Shown: positions 1 through 8,100 of the stretch, one piece after another | How positions within the stretch are numbered: position 1 is the stretch's first letter | Layout of the letters: each line of letters starts with the position of its first letter | NCBI GenBank assembly: GCA_964521285.1 | Contig: CAZFQS010000013.1 | Coordinates: 47,432-111,431, forward strand | Source: G020354785 sp964521285 | GTDB lineage: Bacteria > Bacteroidota > Bacteroidia > Bacteroidales > UBA10428 | Length of the DNA: 64,000 nt | Direction of reading: 5' to 3' | Notes under the pieces: generated by a model | The model's input: only the letters and a program-made list of their open reading frames with translations | Databases searched by the model: none | Told to the model about the DNA's origin: nothing | Translations under genes and position numbers: made by a program

Positions 1-1
1 G

Positions 2-769
2 GCAGGAATTTTAAATGAGACTATTGATCGGATACTATTAAGACATTTCCTGGCTTCAGGTTACGATAAATTATATGAAATCGGGATTTACGGAGCAAAT
101 TATAAAATTGCTGTTTTAATGGCTATTTTTATTCAGATGTTTAGATTTGCGGCTGACCCGTTTTTCTTTTCAAACTATAAAAAAGAAGAATCAAATAAGG
201 TTTTTGCTAATATTTTAAAATATTTCGTGATATTTAGCATGATAATATTCCTGTTCATTGTATTATATATTGATATTGTCAAGTATTTTATCAGCCCAAG
301 GTTTCATGAAGGTTTGAGTATAGTGCCTGTTGTATTGTTTGCAAATATATTACTGGGAATTCTTTTTAATATTAATTTCTGGTATAAATTATCGGGAAAG
401 ACAAAATATGCTATACTGATAGTAGGAACCGGGGCAATAATTAATATTGCAATAAATGTAATATTTATACCGCATTATAGTTATAGGGCATGTGCCTTTT
501 CACATTTGATTAGTAATTTTACTATGCTGGTTTTGTCTTATTTACTGGGGAAGAAATATTATAGAATAGAATACGATATTAAACAAATAATATTTTACAT
601 TTTATTGGGATTGGGCATATATTTTGTCAATATTTTAATTAAAACCGAAATATTAATTTATAATATTATCATTAGTTCAATTTTATTTATTCCTTTTATA
701 TATTTTGTGGGGAAAAAGGAAAAGTTAATATCTGTATTTATAAAAGGTCATGAAGATAAAAATAGTTAA
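2..769 (+). CDS. Polysaccharide flippase, C-terminal part (cut by window edge)
   Basis: The open frame runs from base 2, before the first ATG at 119, so the gene enters from the left and only about 255 C-terminal residues are visible. The part seen is almost entirely hydrophobic, with six or seven likely membrane segments. It contains a loop of the kind seen in Wzx/MATE-like lipopolysaccharide flippases of Bacteroidota (ETIDRILLRHFL, then YGANYKIAVLMAIFIQMFRFA). Such proteins move lipid-linked sugar units across the inner membrane. The last 20 bases overlap the dut start at 750, so the two genes are translationally close. The family call rests on hydrophobicity and loop resemblance. Confidence 0.8.
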   Translation, partial: AGILNETIDRILLRHFLASGYDKLYEIGIYGANYKIAVLMAIFIQMFRFAADPFFFSNYKKEESNKVFANILKYFVIFSMIIFLFIVLYIDIVKYFISPRFHEGLSIVPVVLFANILLGILFNINFWYKLSGKTKYAILIVGTGAIINIAINVIFIPHYSYRACAFSHLISNFTMLVLSYLLGKKYYRIEYDIKQIIFYILLGLGIYFVNILIKTEILIYNIIISSILFIPFIYFVGKKEKLISVFIKGHEDKNS

Positions 770-1181
770 CAAGTCCAAACACTCTCTGCCTGAGTACAGT
801 ACTAATAATTCAGCAGGAATGGATTTAATGGCAAATATTGAAAACAGTGTTAAGTTAAAACCTCTTGAAAGAGCTTTAATTCCTACGGGATTGTTTATCG
901 AACTGCCTGCAGGATATGAAGCGCAAATTCGTCCGAGAAGCGGATTAGCTGTTAGGCATGGCATAACGGTTTTAAATACTCCGGGCACTATTGATGCCGA
1001 TTATAGGGGAGAAATATGTGTTATACTGATAAATTTATCCAATGATATATATACAATTAAGGATGGTGAAAGAATTAGCCAGATGATCATAAGCAGGCAT
1101 GAGAAAGTTGAATGGGATTTAGTTGAGGTTCTTGAAGAAACAGTAAGAGGAGAAGGAGGATTTGGACATACCGGAAAGTAA
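750..1181 (+). CDS. dut: dUTP diphosphatase (dUTPase)
   Basis: This 143-residue protein hydrolyses dUTP to dUMP and pyrophosphate, keeping uracil out of DNA and supplying dUMP for thymidylate synthesis. The trimeric dUTPase motifs are all present: AGMDLMA at 22-28, RPRSGLA at 61-67, GTIDADYRGE at 79-88 with the catalytic Asp, and the Gly-rich C-terminal arm RGEGGFGHTGK at 133-143. Length is normal for the family. The start overlaps the end of the flippase gene by 20 bases, and the next gene begins 20 bases downstream, which fits one operon. Confidence 0.97.
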   Translation: MKIKIVNKSKHSLPEYSTNNSAGMDLMANIENSVKLKPLERALIPTGLFIELPAGYEAQIRPRSGLAVRHGITVLNTPGTIDADYRGEICVILINLSNDIYTIKDGERISQMIISRHEKVEWDLVEVLEETVRGEGGFGHTGK

Positions 1182-1201
1182 TAAATAATGATATATAATA
1201 A

Positions 1202-2212
1202 ATGAATGTTATTATTCCTATGGCAGGTATAGGGAAAAGGATGAGGCCTCATTCGCTTTCTGTACCCAAACCATTAATGAAAATTGCAGGTAAAGCAATT
1301 GTACAAAGGCTGATTGAAGAGTTAATAAAATCAGTTGATATTAAGGTTGACAATATTGGTTTTGTAATTGGAGATTTTGGTAAGGATGTTGAAAAGGAAC
1401 TTATTAGCATTGCCAGAAATGTTAATTCCAAAGGAAGAATATATTATCAAAAGGAAGCCCTGGGAACAGCGCATGCTATATACTGTGCGGATGAACTGCT
1501 TAATAATGAAGTAATTATTGCATTTGCTGATACCTTATTTAAAGCTGATTTCAAGATTAATAAAAAAAGTGAGGCTGTAATATGGATTTACGAGGTAAAT
1601 GATCCCCATAACTACGGCGTTGTTAAGGAGAATGATCAAAATATTGTAACTGATTTCATTGAAAAACCAAAGGAAAAGATTTCTAATAAGGCAATTGTTG
1701 GAATATATTATTTTAAAAATGGTGATTTGCTTAAAAGTGAAATTAAAAATATCATTAGAAATAAAGTGTTAATTGGCGGAGAGTATCAGTTGACAACGGT
1801 TTTAGAGAATATGAAAAATAAAGGTCTGGAATTTAATGTCAGTGCGGTTGATGAATGGATGGATTGCGGAAGTAAAGATACTTTTATTTCAACAAATGCA
1901 AGAGTTTTGGAATTATTGAATAAGGAAGAGTTATTATGCGATAATGTTGTAATAAGTAATTCAAAAATTATTGATCCTTGTTATATTGGAAGAAAAGTTA
2001 AGATATATAACTCAATAATAGGTCCATATGTATCTATTGAAGAAAATACGGAAATATCCAAATGTATTATATCAGATTCGATAATATATAATAATTCAAC
2101 AGTGAGTGGAATAGTAACTTCAAAATCAATAATAGGAAGTAATGTAGAATATATAAGAAGTGATGAGGAGCTTAATATTGGAGATTTTAGCAATTATAAA
2201 CCTGTTAAGTAG
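1202..2212 (+). CDS. Sugar-phosphate nucleotidyltransferase with beta-helix tail
   Basis: This 336-residue protein starts with the nucleotide-binding motif PMAGIGKRMRP at residues 6-16, typical of RmlA/GalU-type enzymes that couple a sugar 1-phosphate to a nucleoside triphosphate. A Rossmann-type transferase domain fills about residues 1-235. From about 245 to 325 the sequence has hexapeptide-like repeats (for example CIISDSIIYNN and SKSIIGSNV), indicating a left-handed beta-helix. The sugar and base cannot be told from sequence; glucose-1-phosphate thymidylyl- or uridylyltransferase are the usual guesses. The neighbouring flippase suggests a role in surface polysaccharide synthesis. Confidence 0.85.
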   Translation: MNVIIPMAGIGKRMRPHSLSVPKPLMKIAGKAIVQRLIEELIKSVDIKVDNIGFVIGDFGKDVEKELISIARNVNSKGRIYYQKEALGTAHAIYCADELLNNEVIIAFADTLFKADFKINKKSEAVIWIYEVNDPHNYGVVKENDQNIVTDFIEKPKEKISNKAIVGIYYFKNGDLLKSEIKNIIRNKVLIGGEYQLTTVLENMKNKGLEFNVSAVDEWMDCGSKDTFISTNARVLELLNKEELLCDNVVISNSKIIDPCYIGRKVKIYNSIIGPYVSIEENTEISKCIISDSIIYNNSTVSGIVTSKSIIGSNVEYIRSDEELNIGDFSNYKPVK

Positions 2213-2214
2213 AT

Positions 2215-3972
2215 ATGAATTTAAGAAATAATATAATAAATATTTGTTTTATAATAACTTATGTTCTGGCTATAAACACTTCGTGTAGTCATAAGATATA
2301 CCAGACAAATGATGTAAAACCTTTAAGTAAGAGTAAATCTGATAATTATGATAATGAATATTATTATGCATTCACAAATGCAACAAAGAACGCAATATTC
2401 GGGCAATACAGGCAGGCTATAAGAGATTTTAATGAATGTCTGACATATAAAAGAAACAGTTCTGCGATACATTATATGTTATCAAGTATATATTTAAATG
2501 CAGGCGATATTGAGTCAGCAGAGAAGTATGCTGATAGTGCTGTATTCTATGATAAAACCGGCAATAAATGGTATTTATTGCATTTGGCAAATATTTACAA
2601 TTTTCAAAATAAAATAGACAGTAGTATTAATATATACGAGAAACTGGTAATTATAGATCCGAAAGATATGGATATAAAATATAAGCTGGCCTTGATGTAC
2701 GAACAGGTTGAAGAATTTGATAAAGCATTAGTGATACTTGGGAAAATAGAAGAGGCTATTGGAGTAAATGAAAATGTGTTGGTATCAAGACATAAAATTT
2801 ATAGCAAGACGGGCAGGGAGAAAGAAGCAGTGGAGCAGCTAAAATTAGCCATTGAATATTATCCGGACAACTATAATTTATTAGGATTGCTGGCAGAGTA
2901 CTATGCAGATCTAGGAGACTATGAATTAGCTGAAAAGTATTACAATATACTTTTAAATGCAGATCCGGGAAATAATAAGACTCAGCTCTCTTATGCAGAG
3001 TTCCTGAGAGAGAATAACGAACTGGAGAAAGCTTTCAATTACTACAGGGATGCAATAAATAATGACAATATTGAGCTTGATATAAAGATATCTCTGTTAG
3101 TAGGTTTTATTAAGAATGATACAGTATTTGACTATTTCAATAATTATATAAAAGAACTTATTGAAGAGCTGAAAAACAAATATGAAAAAGATATTAAGGT
3201 AAAGACATTAAGCGCGGACTTTTATATAAAAAATAATGAATTGGAATTAGCTGAAAATGAATTAAATGAGGTTTTAGAAATTGACAGGAAAAATTATTTA
3301 ATATGGGAGCAGTTATTATATATTGAAAATGCACTGGGGAAGTATGATGATATTATTGAGAACTGTAATGAGGCGATAAAATTATTTAAGGAAGAACCTG
3401 TTTTTTATCTTTTTGGAGGCATTGCCTTAGTTCAGAAAGGAAGGAATAACGAAGCAGTAAAAATTCTGGAAAACGGAATAAAGTTTGCGCAAAATGAGTC
3501 ACAGCAGGTCCAGTTTTATAATTTTTTAGGAGAAGCATACAAAAATCTGAATGATTTTAAGAAGTCAGATAACAATTTTGAAAAGGTTTTGGAAATTGAA
3601 CCAGACAATTTACTGGTTAGAAACAATTACAGCTATTATTTAGCCTTAAGGGAAGAAAATCTTAAAAAGGCTGAAGAATTAAGTAGATTAACAATTGAAA
3701 TAGAACCAAAAAATTTTACTTATCTGGATACATATGGATGGATATTATATAAAAGAGGAGAAAAGAACAAGGCTAAGAAATATATTGAAAAGGCCATAAA
3801 ACATGGAGGAGATAGAAACAGTGAAATACTTGACCATTACGGTGATATATTATTTGATTTATCTGATTCGAAGGAAGCAATATTTTACTGGAATGAAGCA
3901 ATAAAGTATTCAAATAATAATGACGATATTATTGAAAAGATTAAAAAAGCAGAGACTCAGGGGGAGAAATAA
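2215..3972 (+). CDS. Tetratricopeptide-repeat lipoprotein
   Basis: A 585-residue protein with a hydrophobic N-terminus ending in NTSC, so Cys24 is a likely lipidation site and the protein is probably envelope-anchored. The rest is a long series of TPR-type helix pairs: repeats such as SAIHYMLSSIYLNAGDIESA near residue 85 and NLLGLLAEYYADLGDYELA near 220, ending in a typical TPR run around 500-560. TPR arrays bind other proteins. It starts 2 bases after the nucleotidyltransferase and leads into the EnvC-like gene. A role in envelope assembly is inferred from these neighbours; the partner is unknown. Confidence 0.85.
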   Translation: MNLRNNIINICFIITYVLAINTSCSHKIYQTNDVKPLSKSKSDNYDNEYYYAFTNATKNAIFGQYRQAIRDFNECLTYKRNSSAIHYMLSSIYLNAGDIESAEKYADSAVFYDKTGNKWYLLHLANIYNFQNKIDSSINIYEKLVIIDPKDMDIKYKLALMYEQVEEFDKALVILGKIEEAIGVNENVLVSRHKIYSKTGREKEAVEQLKLAIEYYPDNYNLLGLLAEYYADLGDYELAEKYYNILLNADPGNNKTQLSYAEFLRENNELEKAFNYYRDAINNDNIELDIKISLLVGFIKNDTVFDYFNNYIKELIEELKNKYEKDIKVKTLSADFYIKNNELELAENELNEVLEIDRKNYLIWEQLLYIENALGKYDDIIENCNEAIKLFKEEPVFYLFGGIALVQKGRNNEAVKILENGIKFAQNESQQVQFYNFLGEAYKNLNDFKKSDNNFEKVLEIEPDNLLVRNNYSYYLALREENLKKAEELSRLTIEIEPKNFTYLDTYGWILYKRGEKNKAKKYIEKAIKHGGDRNSEILDHYGDILFDLSDSKEAIFYWNEAIKYSNNNDDIIEKIKKAETQGEK

Positions 3973-3982
3973 TACAAAAAAA

Positions 3983-5188
3983 TTGAAAAATATTAGAATA
4001 TATTACTTCAATCCAAAATATTTTATTATAACAATTATTAGCTTAATAATTAGTAATTTATACGGCCAGGATAAAGAAAAACTTAAGGATTTACAGAATA
4101 AAGCAAAAGAAGATATTGAATATGCAAATAAAATATTAAGTGAAACAAGGGAAAAAAAGAAATATTCGATTAATGAATTAAAGGTTCTGGAATACAAAAT
4201 TGATGCACGTAATAAATATATAAGTGAATTAAATAAGGAAATAAGCAATACTAACGAAAAAATTGAAGAAAACAGGAACCTGATAAAATCATTGGAGGCT
4301 GATTTAGAAAATATTAGGAATGAATATGCAAAAATTATAGTAAATGCTTATAAAAAAAGAGAGCAAAATATATTATTAATGTATCTACTTGCTTCTGAAA
4401 GTTTTAATCAGGCATATAAGAGGATTAGATACATTCAGCAGTACACAGAGTATAAAAAGAAACAGGCAAAATTGATAATTGCATTTAGAAACATAATAGA
4501 ACAGAAAGTAAGTGAATTAAATGAGTATAAGGCAGAGAAAGAAAAACTGATAAGAGAAAAAGAATTGGAAAGCATTAATATAATCGAGGAAAAAGGCAAT
4601 AAGGAGGTGATGATTAAAGAACTTACAAAAAGGGAGAGTGAATTAATAAAGGAATTAGAGGAAAAAAGAAGATTGGCTGAGGAAATAAAAAGAGAGTTGG
4701 AAAAGTTAATTGAAGAGGAGAGAAATAAGCAAAAAGGAATGGCAATTAAATTAACACCTGAGGAAATGATAATTTCAGAGAATTTTGAAAAAAATATAGG
4801 GAAATTACCATGGCCGACCAAATATGGCATTATAACAGGGAAGTATGGAGAACAACCACATCCGGTCTTAAAAAATATAAAAATAAAAAATGATGGGATA
4901 GATATTTCTACAGTAAGGAATGCGGAAGTCAGGGCCATTTTTAATGGAAAAGTTTCAAGAATATTTTCTTTACCTGGAGAAAACTATACAGTTATCATAA
5001 AGCATGGTGATTATTATACCTTGTATCATAATTTAAAGAATATAAGGGTAAGTACAGGGGAAAATGTATATACAAAGCAGAGCATTGGAAATGTTTTTAC
5101 TGATGAAAAGACAAACCAGACAATTCTTCATTTTCAAATATGGAAAGAATCCAAAAACAACGATCCGGAGTTATGGCTTAGTAATTAG
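3983..5188 (+). CDS. EnvC-like protein with degenerate LytM (M23) domain
   Basis: The protein has a signal peptide, a long charged coiled coil (about residues 25-260) and a C-terminal LytM/M23 domain, the layout of EnvC. Metal and catalytic positions appear lost: the usual HxxxD region reads NDGIDIS and the usual HLHFE reads ILHFQ. This suggests an activator of cell-wall amidases in daughter-cell separation rather than an active hydrolase. The start is uncertain. An ATG at 3920 lies inside the TPR gene and gives a very long basic leader; the TTG at 3983, just after the TPR stop, gives a normal signal peptide and is preferred here. Confidence 0.83.
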   Translation: MKNIRIYYFNPKYFIITIISLIISNLYGQDKEKLKDLQNKAKEDIEYANKILSETREKKKYSINELKVLEYKIDARNKYISELNKEISNTNEKIEENRNLIKSLEADLENIRNEYAKIIVNAYKKREQNILLMYLLASESFNQAYKRIRYIQQYTEYKKKQAKLIIAFRNIIEQKVSELNEYKAEKEKLIREKELESINIIEEKGNKEVMIKELTKRESELIKELEEKRRLAEEIKRELEKLIEEERNKQKGMAIKLTPEEMIISENFEKNIGKLPWPTKYGIITGKYGEQPHPVLKNIKIKNDGIDISTVRNAEVRAIFNGKVSRIFSLPGENYTVIIKHGDYYTLYHNLKNIRVSTGENVYTKQSIGNVFTDEKTNQTILHFQIWKESKNNDPELWLSN

Positions 5189-5321
5189 AAAATTAATTTT
5201 ATAGATAAAAAAATTTATTTTTTATTAAAATGGGACAGAAATTAACTAATTTAGTAACATAATTTGCCAAATTTAAGTATAAGAGTTTGAAGTATAAGAC
5301 ATTTATTGAAAATTTAAGTAG

Positions 5322-5720
5322 ATGGAAAAGAAATTTGAAATAAAATCAAAAATTGAAAATCTAAGAAAAGTCGAAAAGCTTGTGGATGATATATCGGCTG
5401 AATACAATATAAGCTCAGATTTATATGGAAATATTTTAATTGCTGCTCTGGAAGCGGCCAATAATGCCATTTTACATGGGAACAAGCTGGATGAGAATAA
5501 GTTGGTATACATAATAATAAATAAGGATGAAAAAACATTAAAAATAAGGATTGATGATGAAGGAGAGGGATTCGACTATAAAAATATACCGGATCCGACT
5601 GCCCCGGAGAACATCGAAAATATTAACGGAAGGGGAATATTTCTTATGGAAAAGTTATCAGACGGGATGGAATTCTCAAGAAATGGTGCAACTGTTGAAC
5701 TTGAGTTTAATTTAAAGTAA
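5322..5720 (+). CDS. RsbW-like anti-sigma factor ATP-binding protein
   Basis: A 132-residue protein consisting of one HATPase_c (GHKL) domain of the anti-sigma-factor/serine kinase type. The N box is visible as ALEAANNAILHGNK around residues 47-60, and the G boxes as DDEGEGFDY and NGRGIFLMEKLSDG around 80-118. Such proteins bind ATP and control a partner by binding or by serine phosphorylation of an antagonist. No sigma factor or STAS antagonist is next to it, so its partner is unknown. It starts 133 bases after the EnvC-like gene and is followed at 4 bases by ybeY. Confidence 0.88.
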   Translation: MEKKFEIKSKIENLRKVEKLVDDISAEYNISSDLYGNILIAALEAANNAILHGNKLDENKLVYIIINKDEKTLKIRIDDEGEGFDYKNIPDPTAPENIENINGRGIFLMEKLSDGMEFSRNGATVELEFNLK

Positions 5721-5724
5721 ATAA

Positions 5725-6138
5725 TTGAATGTAAAATATTTTTATAAAAGCACTTCATTTAGATTAGTTAAGGAAAAAGAATATAATCATTTAATAGGTA
5801 ATATAATCAGGAGGGAAGGATACACAGAAGGAGAAATAAGCGTTATTTTCACATCGGACAAAGCCATCCTTAATTTAAACAATAAATTTCTAAGCCGGGA
5901 TTATTCTACAGACGTTATTGTATTTAGCAACTCATTCAAAAATACGGTAACAGGAGATATTTTTATTAGTATTGAAAGGATAAGGGAGAATTCTATAGAA
6001 TATTCTGAAGGAAATTTTGAAAAAGAGTTGAAAAGAGTAATTATTCATGGAATTCTTCATTTGATAGGATATACTGATAAAAGTAAGGAAGATAAGAGTA
6101 TAATGACACAAAAGGAAGAATTATATTTACAATCATAA
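5725..6138 (+). CDS. ybeY: Endoribonuclease YbeY (rRNA maturation)
   Basis: A 137-residue protein of the YbeY family, a metal-dependent endoribonuclease needed for 16S rRNA 3'-end processing and ribosome quality control. The signature HGILHLIGYTD lies near residues 112-122. The first two His of the H-x3-H-x5-H site are present, but the third is Asp, which from memory is usual in Bacteroidota homologues. The frame begins with TTG at 5725, four bases after the upstream stop; the nearby ATG at 5729 is out of frame. It is followed at 17 bases by mnmG. Confidence 0.92.
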   Translation: MNVKYFYKSTSFRLVKEKEYNHLIGNIIRREGYTEGEISVIFTSDKAILNLNNKFLSRDYSTDVIVFSNSFKNTVTGDIFISIERIRENSIEYSEGNFEKELKRVIIHGILHLIGYTDKSKEDKSIMTQKEELYLQS

Positions 6139-6155
6139 ATTTTTTTTGCAGAAAT

Positions 6156-8027
6156 ATGGATTATGTTTATGATATAATTGTGGTAGGAGCAGGCCATGCA
6201 GGATGTGAAGCCGCATGTTCCGCAGCAAATATGGGCTCAAAGGTGATTTTGATTACCATGGATATGACGAAAATAGCACAGATGTCATGCAATCCTGCTA
6301 TGGGAGGAATAGCGAAAGGTCAGATTATTAGAGAGATTGATGCACTGGGCGGATATTCGGGAATAGTTACTGATAAAAGTATGATACAATTCAGGATGCT
6401 AAATAAATCAAAAGGTCCTGCAATGTGGAGTCCCCGTGCTCAATGTGATAGAATGTTATTTTCATGGGAATGGAGAAAGATTCTTGAAAAGAACAGGAAT
6501 ATAGATATATGGCAGGATAATGTAAAGGAATTAATAATAAAGGGACAAAAGGTTAAGGGTGTAATAACGATAAATAATGTAAGGTTTTATTCAAAATCAG
6601 TAATTCTTGCATGTGGAACATTTGAAAACGGACTAATACATATTGGAAAGGTAAAAATAAGGGGAGGAAGAATATCTGAACCTATATCTTATGGTATATC
6701 AAAACAACTGGAAGGTTTTGATTTTGAGGTTGACAGGATGAAAACCGGAACTCCTGCAAGATTAGATGGAAGAACAATAAATTTTTCAGTATTGAAAGAA
6801 CAAAAGGGAGATGAAGAAGGAGGAGCATTTTCGTATTTATCCAGGAGGAAAATTGTTACTACAGGAAGTTGCTATATAACATACACAAATGAAAAGACGC
6901 ATGAAATATTAAGAAAGGGATTCAAAGACTCACCTTTGTTCAACGGCACAATTAAAGGAGTTGGTCCAAGATATTGTCCAAGTATTGAAGGTAAAATTGT
7001 TACATTTTCGGATAAAAAGAGGCACCAGTTATTCATAGAACCTGAGGGGAAAGAAAATATAGAGTATTATCTTAACGGATTCTCATCATCCCTGCCAATT
7101 GATATACAATACAAAGCCTTAAGGACTATTGAAGGGCTGGAGAATGTTAAAATATTCAGACCCGGTTATGCAATAGAGTACGATTATTATCAGCCTACGC
7201 AGCTGCACTACACATTAGAAACCAAAAGAATAGAAAATTTATATTTTGCGGGACAGATTAACGGAACTACTGGATATGAGGAAGCAGGAGCGCAGGGAAT
7301 AATTGCAGGAATAAATGCTCATTTGAAACTTAAAGGGGAAAAGGAATTTATTTTAAACAGGGATGAAGCATATATCGGAGTATTGATAGATGATTTAATA
7401 AATAAGGGAGTTGATGAACCATACAGAATGTTTACATCAAGAGCAGAATACAGAATAGTCTTAAGGCAGGATAATGCTGATGAAAGATTAACGGAAAAAT
7501 CTAATAAAATAGGTCTTGCAAAGGATATAAGAGTTAAGAAGCTGAAATATAAAAAGGAAAAAAAGAAAGAAATGATTGAGTTTATTAAGAATTTCAGCGT
7601 AAAGCCAGAAGATATCAACATACTTCTGACTCAAAAGAAAACATCAGCTATAAATCAAAAAACAAAGCTACATAATTTATTGCTACGTCCGCAATTAAGG
7701 ATTTATGATATAATTGATTATATAAAGGAATTTAAAGAATTAATTGATAATATTAATGATTCAAGGGAAGATATTATTGAATTAAGTGAAATAGAAATAA
7801 AATATGACGGGTATATAAAAAGGGAGAAAGAACAGGCATGTAAGCTAAAGAGACTGGAAAAAATAAAGATTAGCCCTAAAATTGACTATAATATGTTAAG
7901 ATCAATTTCGACAGAAGGGAGGCAAAAGCTTACCAAAATTAGGCCAAAGACAATTGGACAGGCATTGAGAATTTCGGGTGTTTCTCCGGCAGACATAAAT
8001 GTTTTACTGGTTCATATAGGAAGATAA
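6156..8027 (+). CDS. mnmG: tRNA uridine-5-carboxymethylaminomethyl modification enzyme MnmG
   Basis: At 623 residues this is full-length MnmG (GidA), the FAD enzyme that with MnmE installs the (carboxymethyl)aminomethyl group on U34 of tRNAs reading split codon boxes. The FAD-binding loop GAGHAGCEAA is at residues 11-20. Further family motifs are MSCNPAMGGIAKG, MKTGTPARLDG, and GYEEAGAQGIIAGINA near 368-383. The C-terminal helical region ends in the usual short hydrophobic tail. A 20-bp palindrome begins within the stop codon region (8026-8045). Confidence 0.98.
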   Translation: MDYVYDIIVVGAGHAGCEAACSAANMGSKVILITMDMTKIAQMSCNPAMGGIAKGQIIREIDALGGYSGIVTDKSMIQFRMLNKSKGPAMWSPRAQCDRMLFSWEWRKILEKNRNIDIWQDNVKELIIKGQKVKGVITINNVRFYSKSVILACGTFENGLIHIGKVKIRGGRISEPISYGISKQLEGFDFEVDRMKTGTPARLDGRTINFSVLKEQKGDEEGGAFSYLSRRKIVTTGSCYITYTNEKTHEILRKGFKDSPLFNGTIKGVGPRYCPSIEGKIVTFSDKKRHQLFIEPEGKENIEYYLNGFSSSLPIDIQYKALRTIEGLENVKIFRPGYAIEYDYYQPTQLHYTLETKRIENLYFAGQINGTTGYEEAGAQGIIAGINAHLKLKGEKEFILNRDEAYIGVLIDDLINKGVDEPYRMFTSRAEYRIVLRQDNADERLTEKSNKIGLAKDIRVKKLKYKKEKKKEMIEFIKNFSVKPEDINILLTQKKTSAINQKTKLHNLLLRPQLRIYDIIDYIKEFKELIDNINDSREDIIELSEIEIKYDGYIKREKEQACKLKRLEKIKISPKIDYNMLRSISTEGRQKLTKIRPKTIGQALRISGVSPADINVLLVHIGR

Positions 8028-8045
8028 CGTTCCACGTGGAACGTT
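8026..8045. promoter_or_regulatory. parS-like palindrome downstream of mnmG
   Basis: AACGTTCCACGTGGAACGTT is a perfect 20-bp inverted repeat with no central spacer. The inner 14 bases, GTTCCACGTGGAAC, match the core of the widely conserved ParB-binding site parS (TGTTCCACGTGGAACA type); only the two outermost bases of the 16-mer differ. Its position beside mnmG (gidA), often near the replication origin and ParB loading sites, supports the call. Because TTTTT follows, a role as a transcription terminator for mnmG is an alternative or an additional function. Confidence 0.75.
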
Positions 8046-8100
8046 TTTAAGATTCTGATAGTCAAATATAGCAGGGGCTAGTAATAATTCATATTAAGAA

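Noticed and set aside
4435..4938. Minus-strand ORF of 167 codons
   Set aside because: It lies opposite the coiled-coil and LytM part of the EnvC-like gene, and its Ser/Phe/Leu-rich product is what antisense reading of Lys/Glu-rich codons gives.
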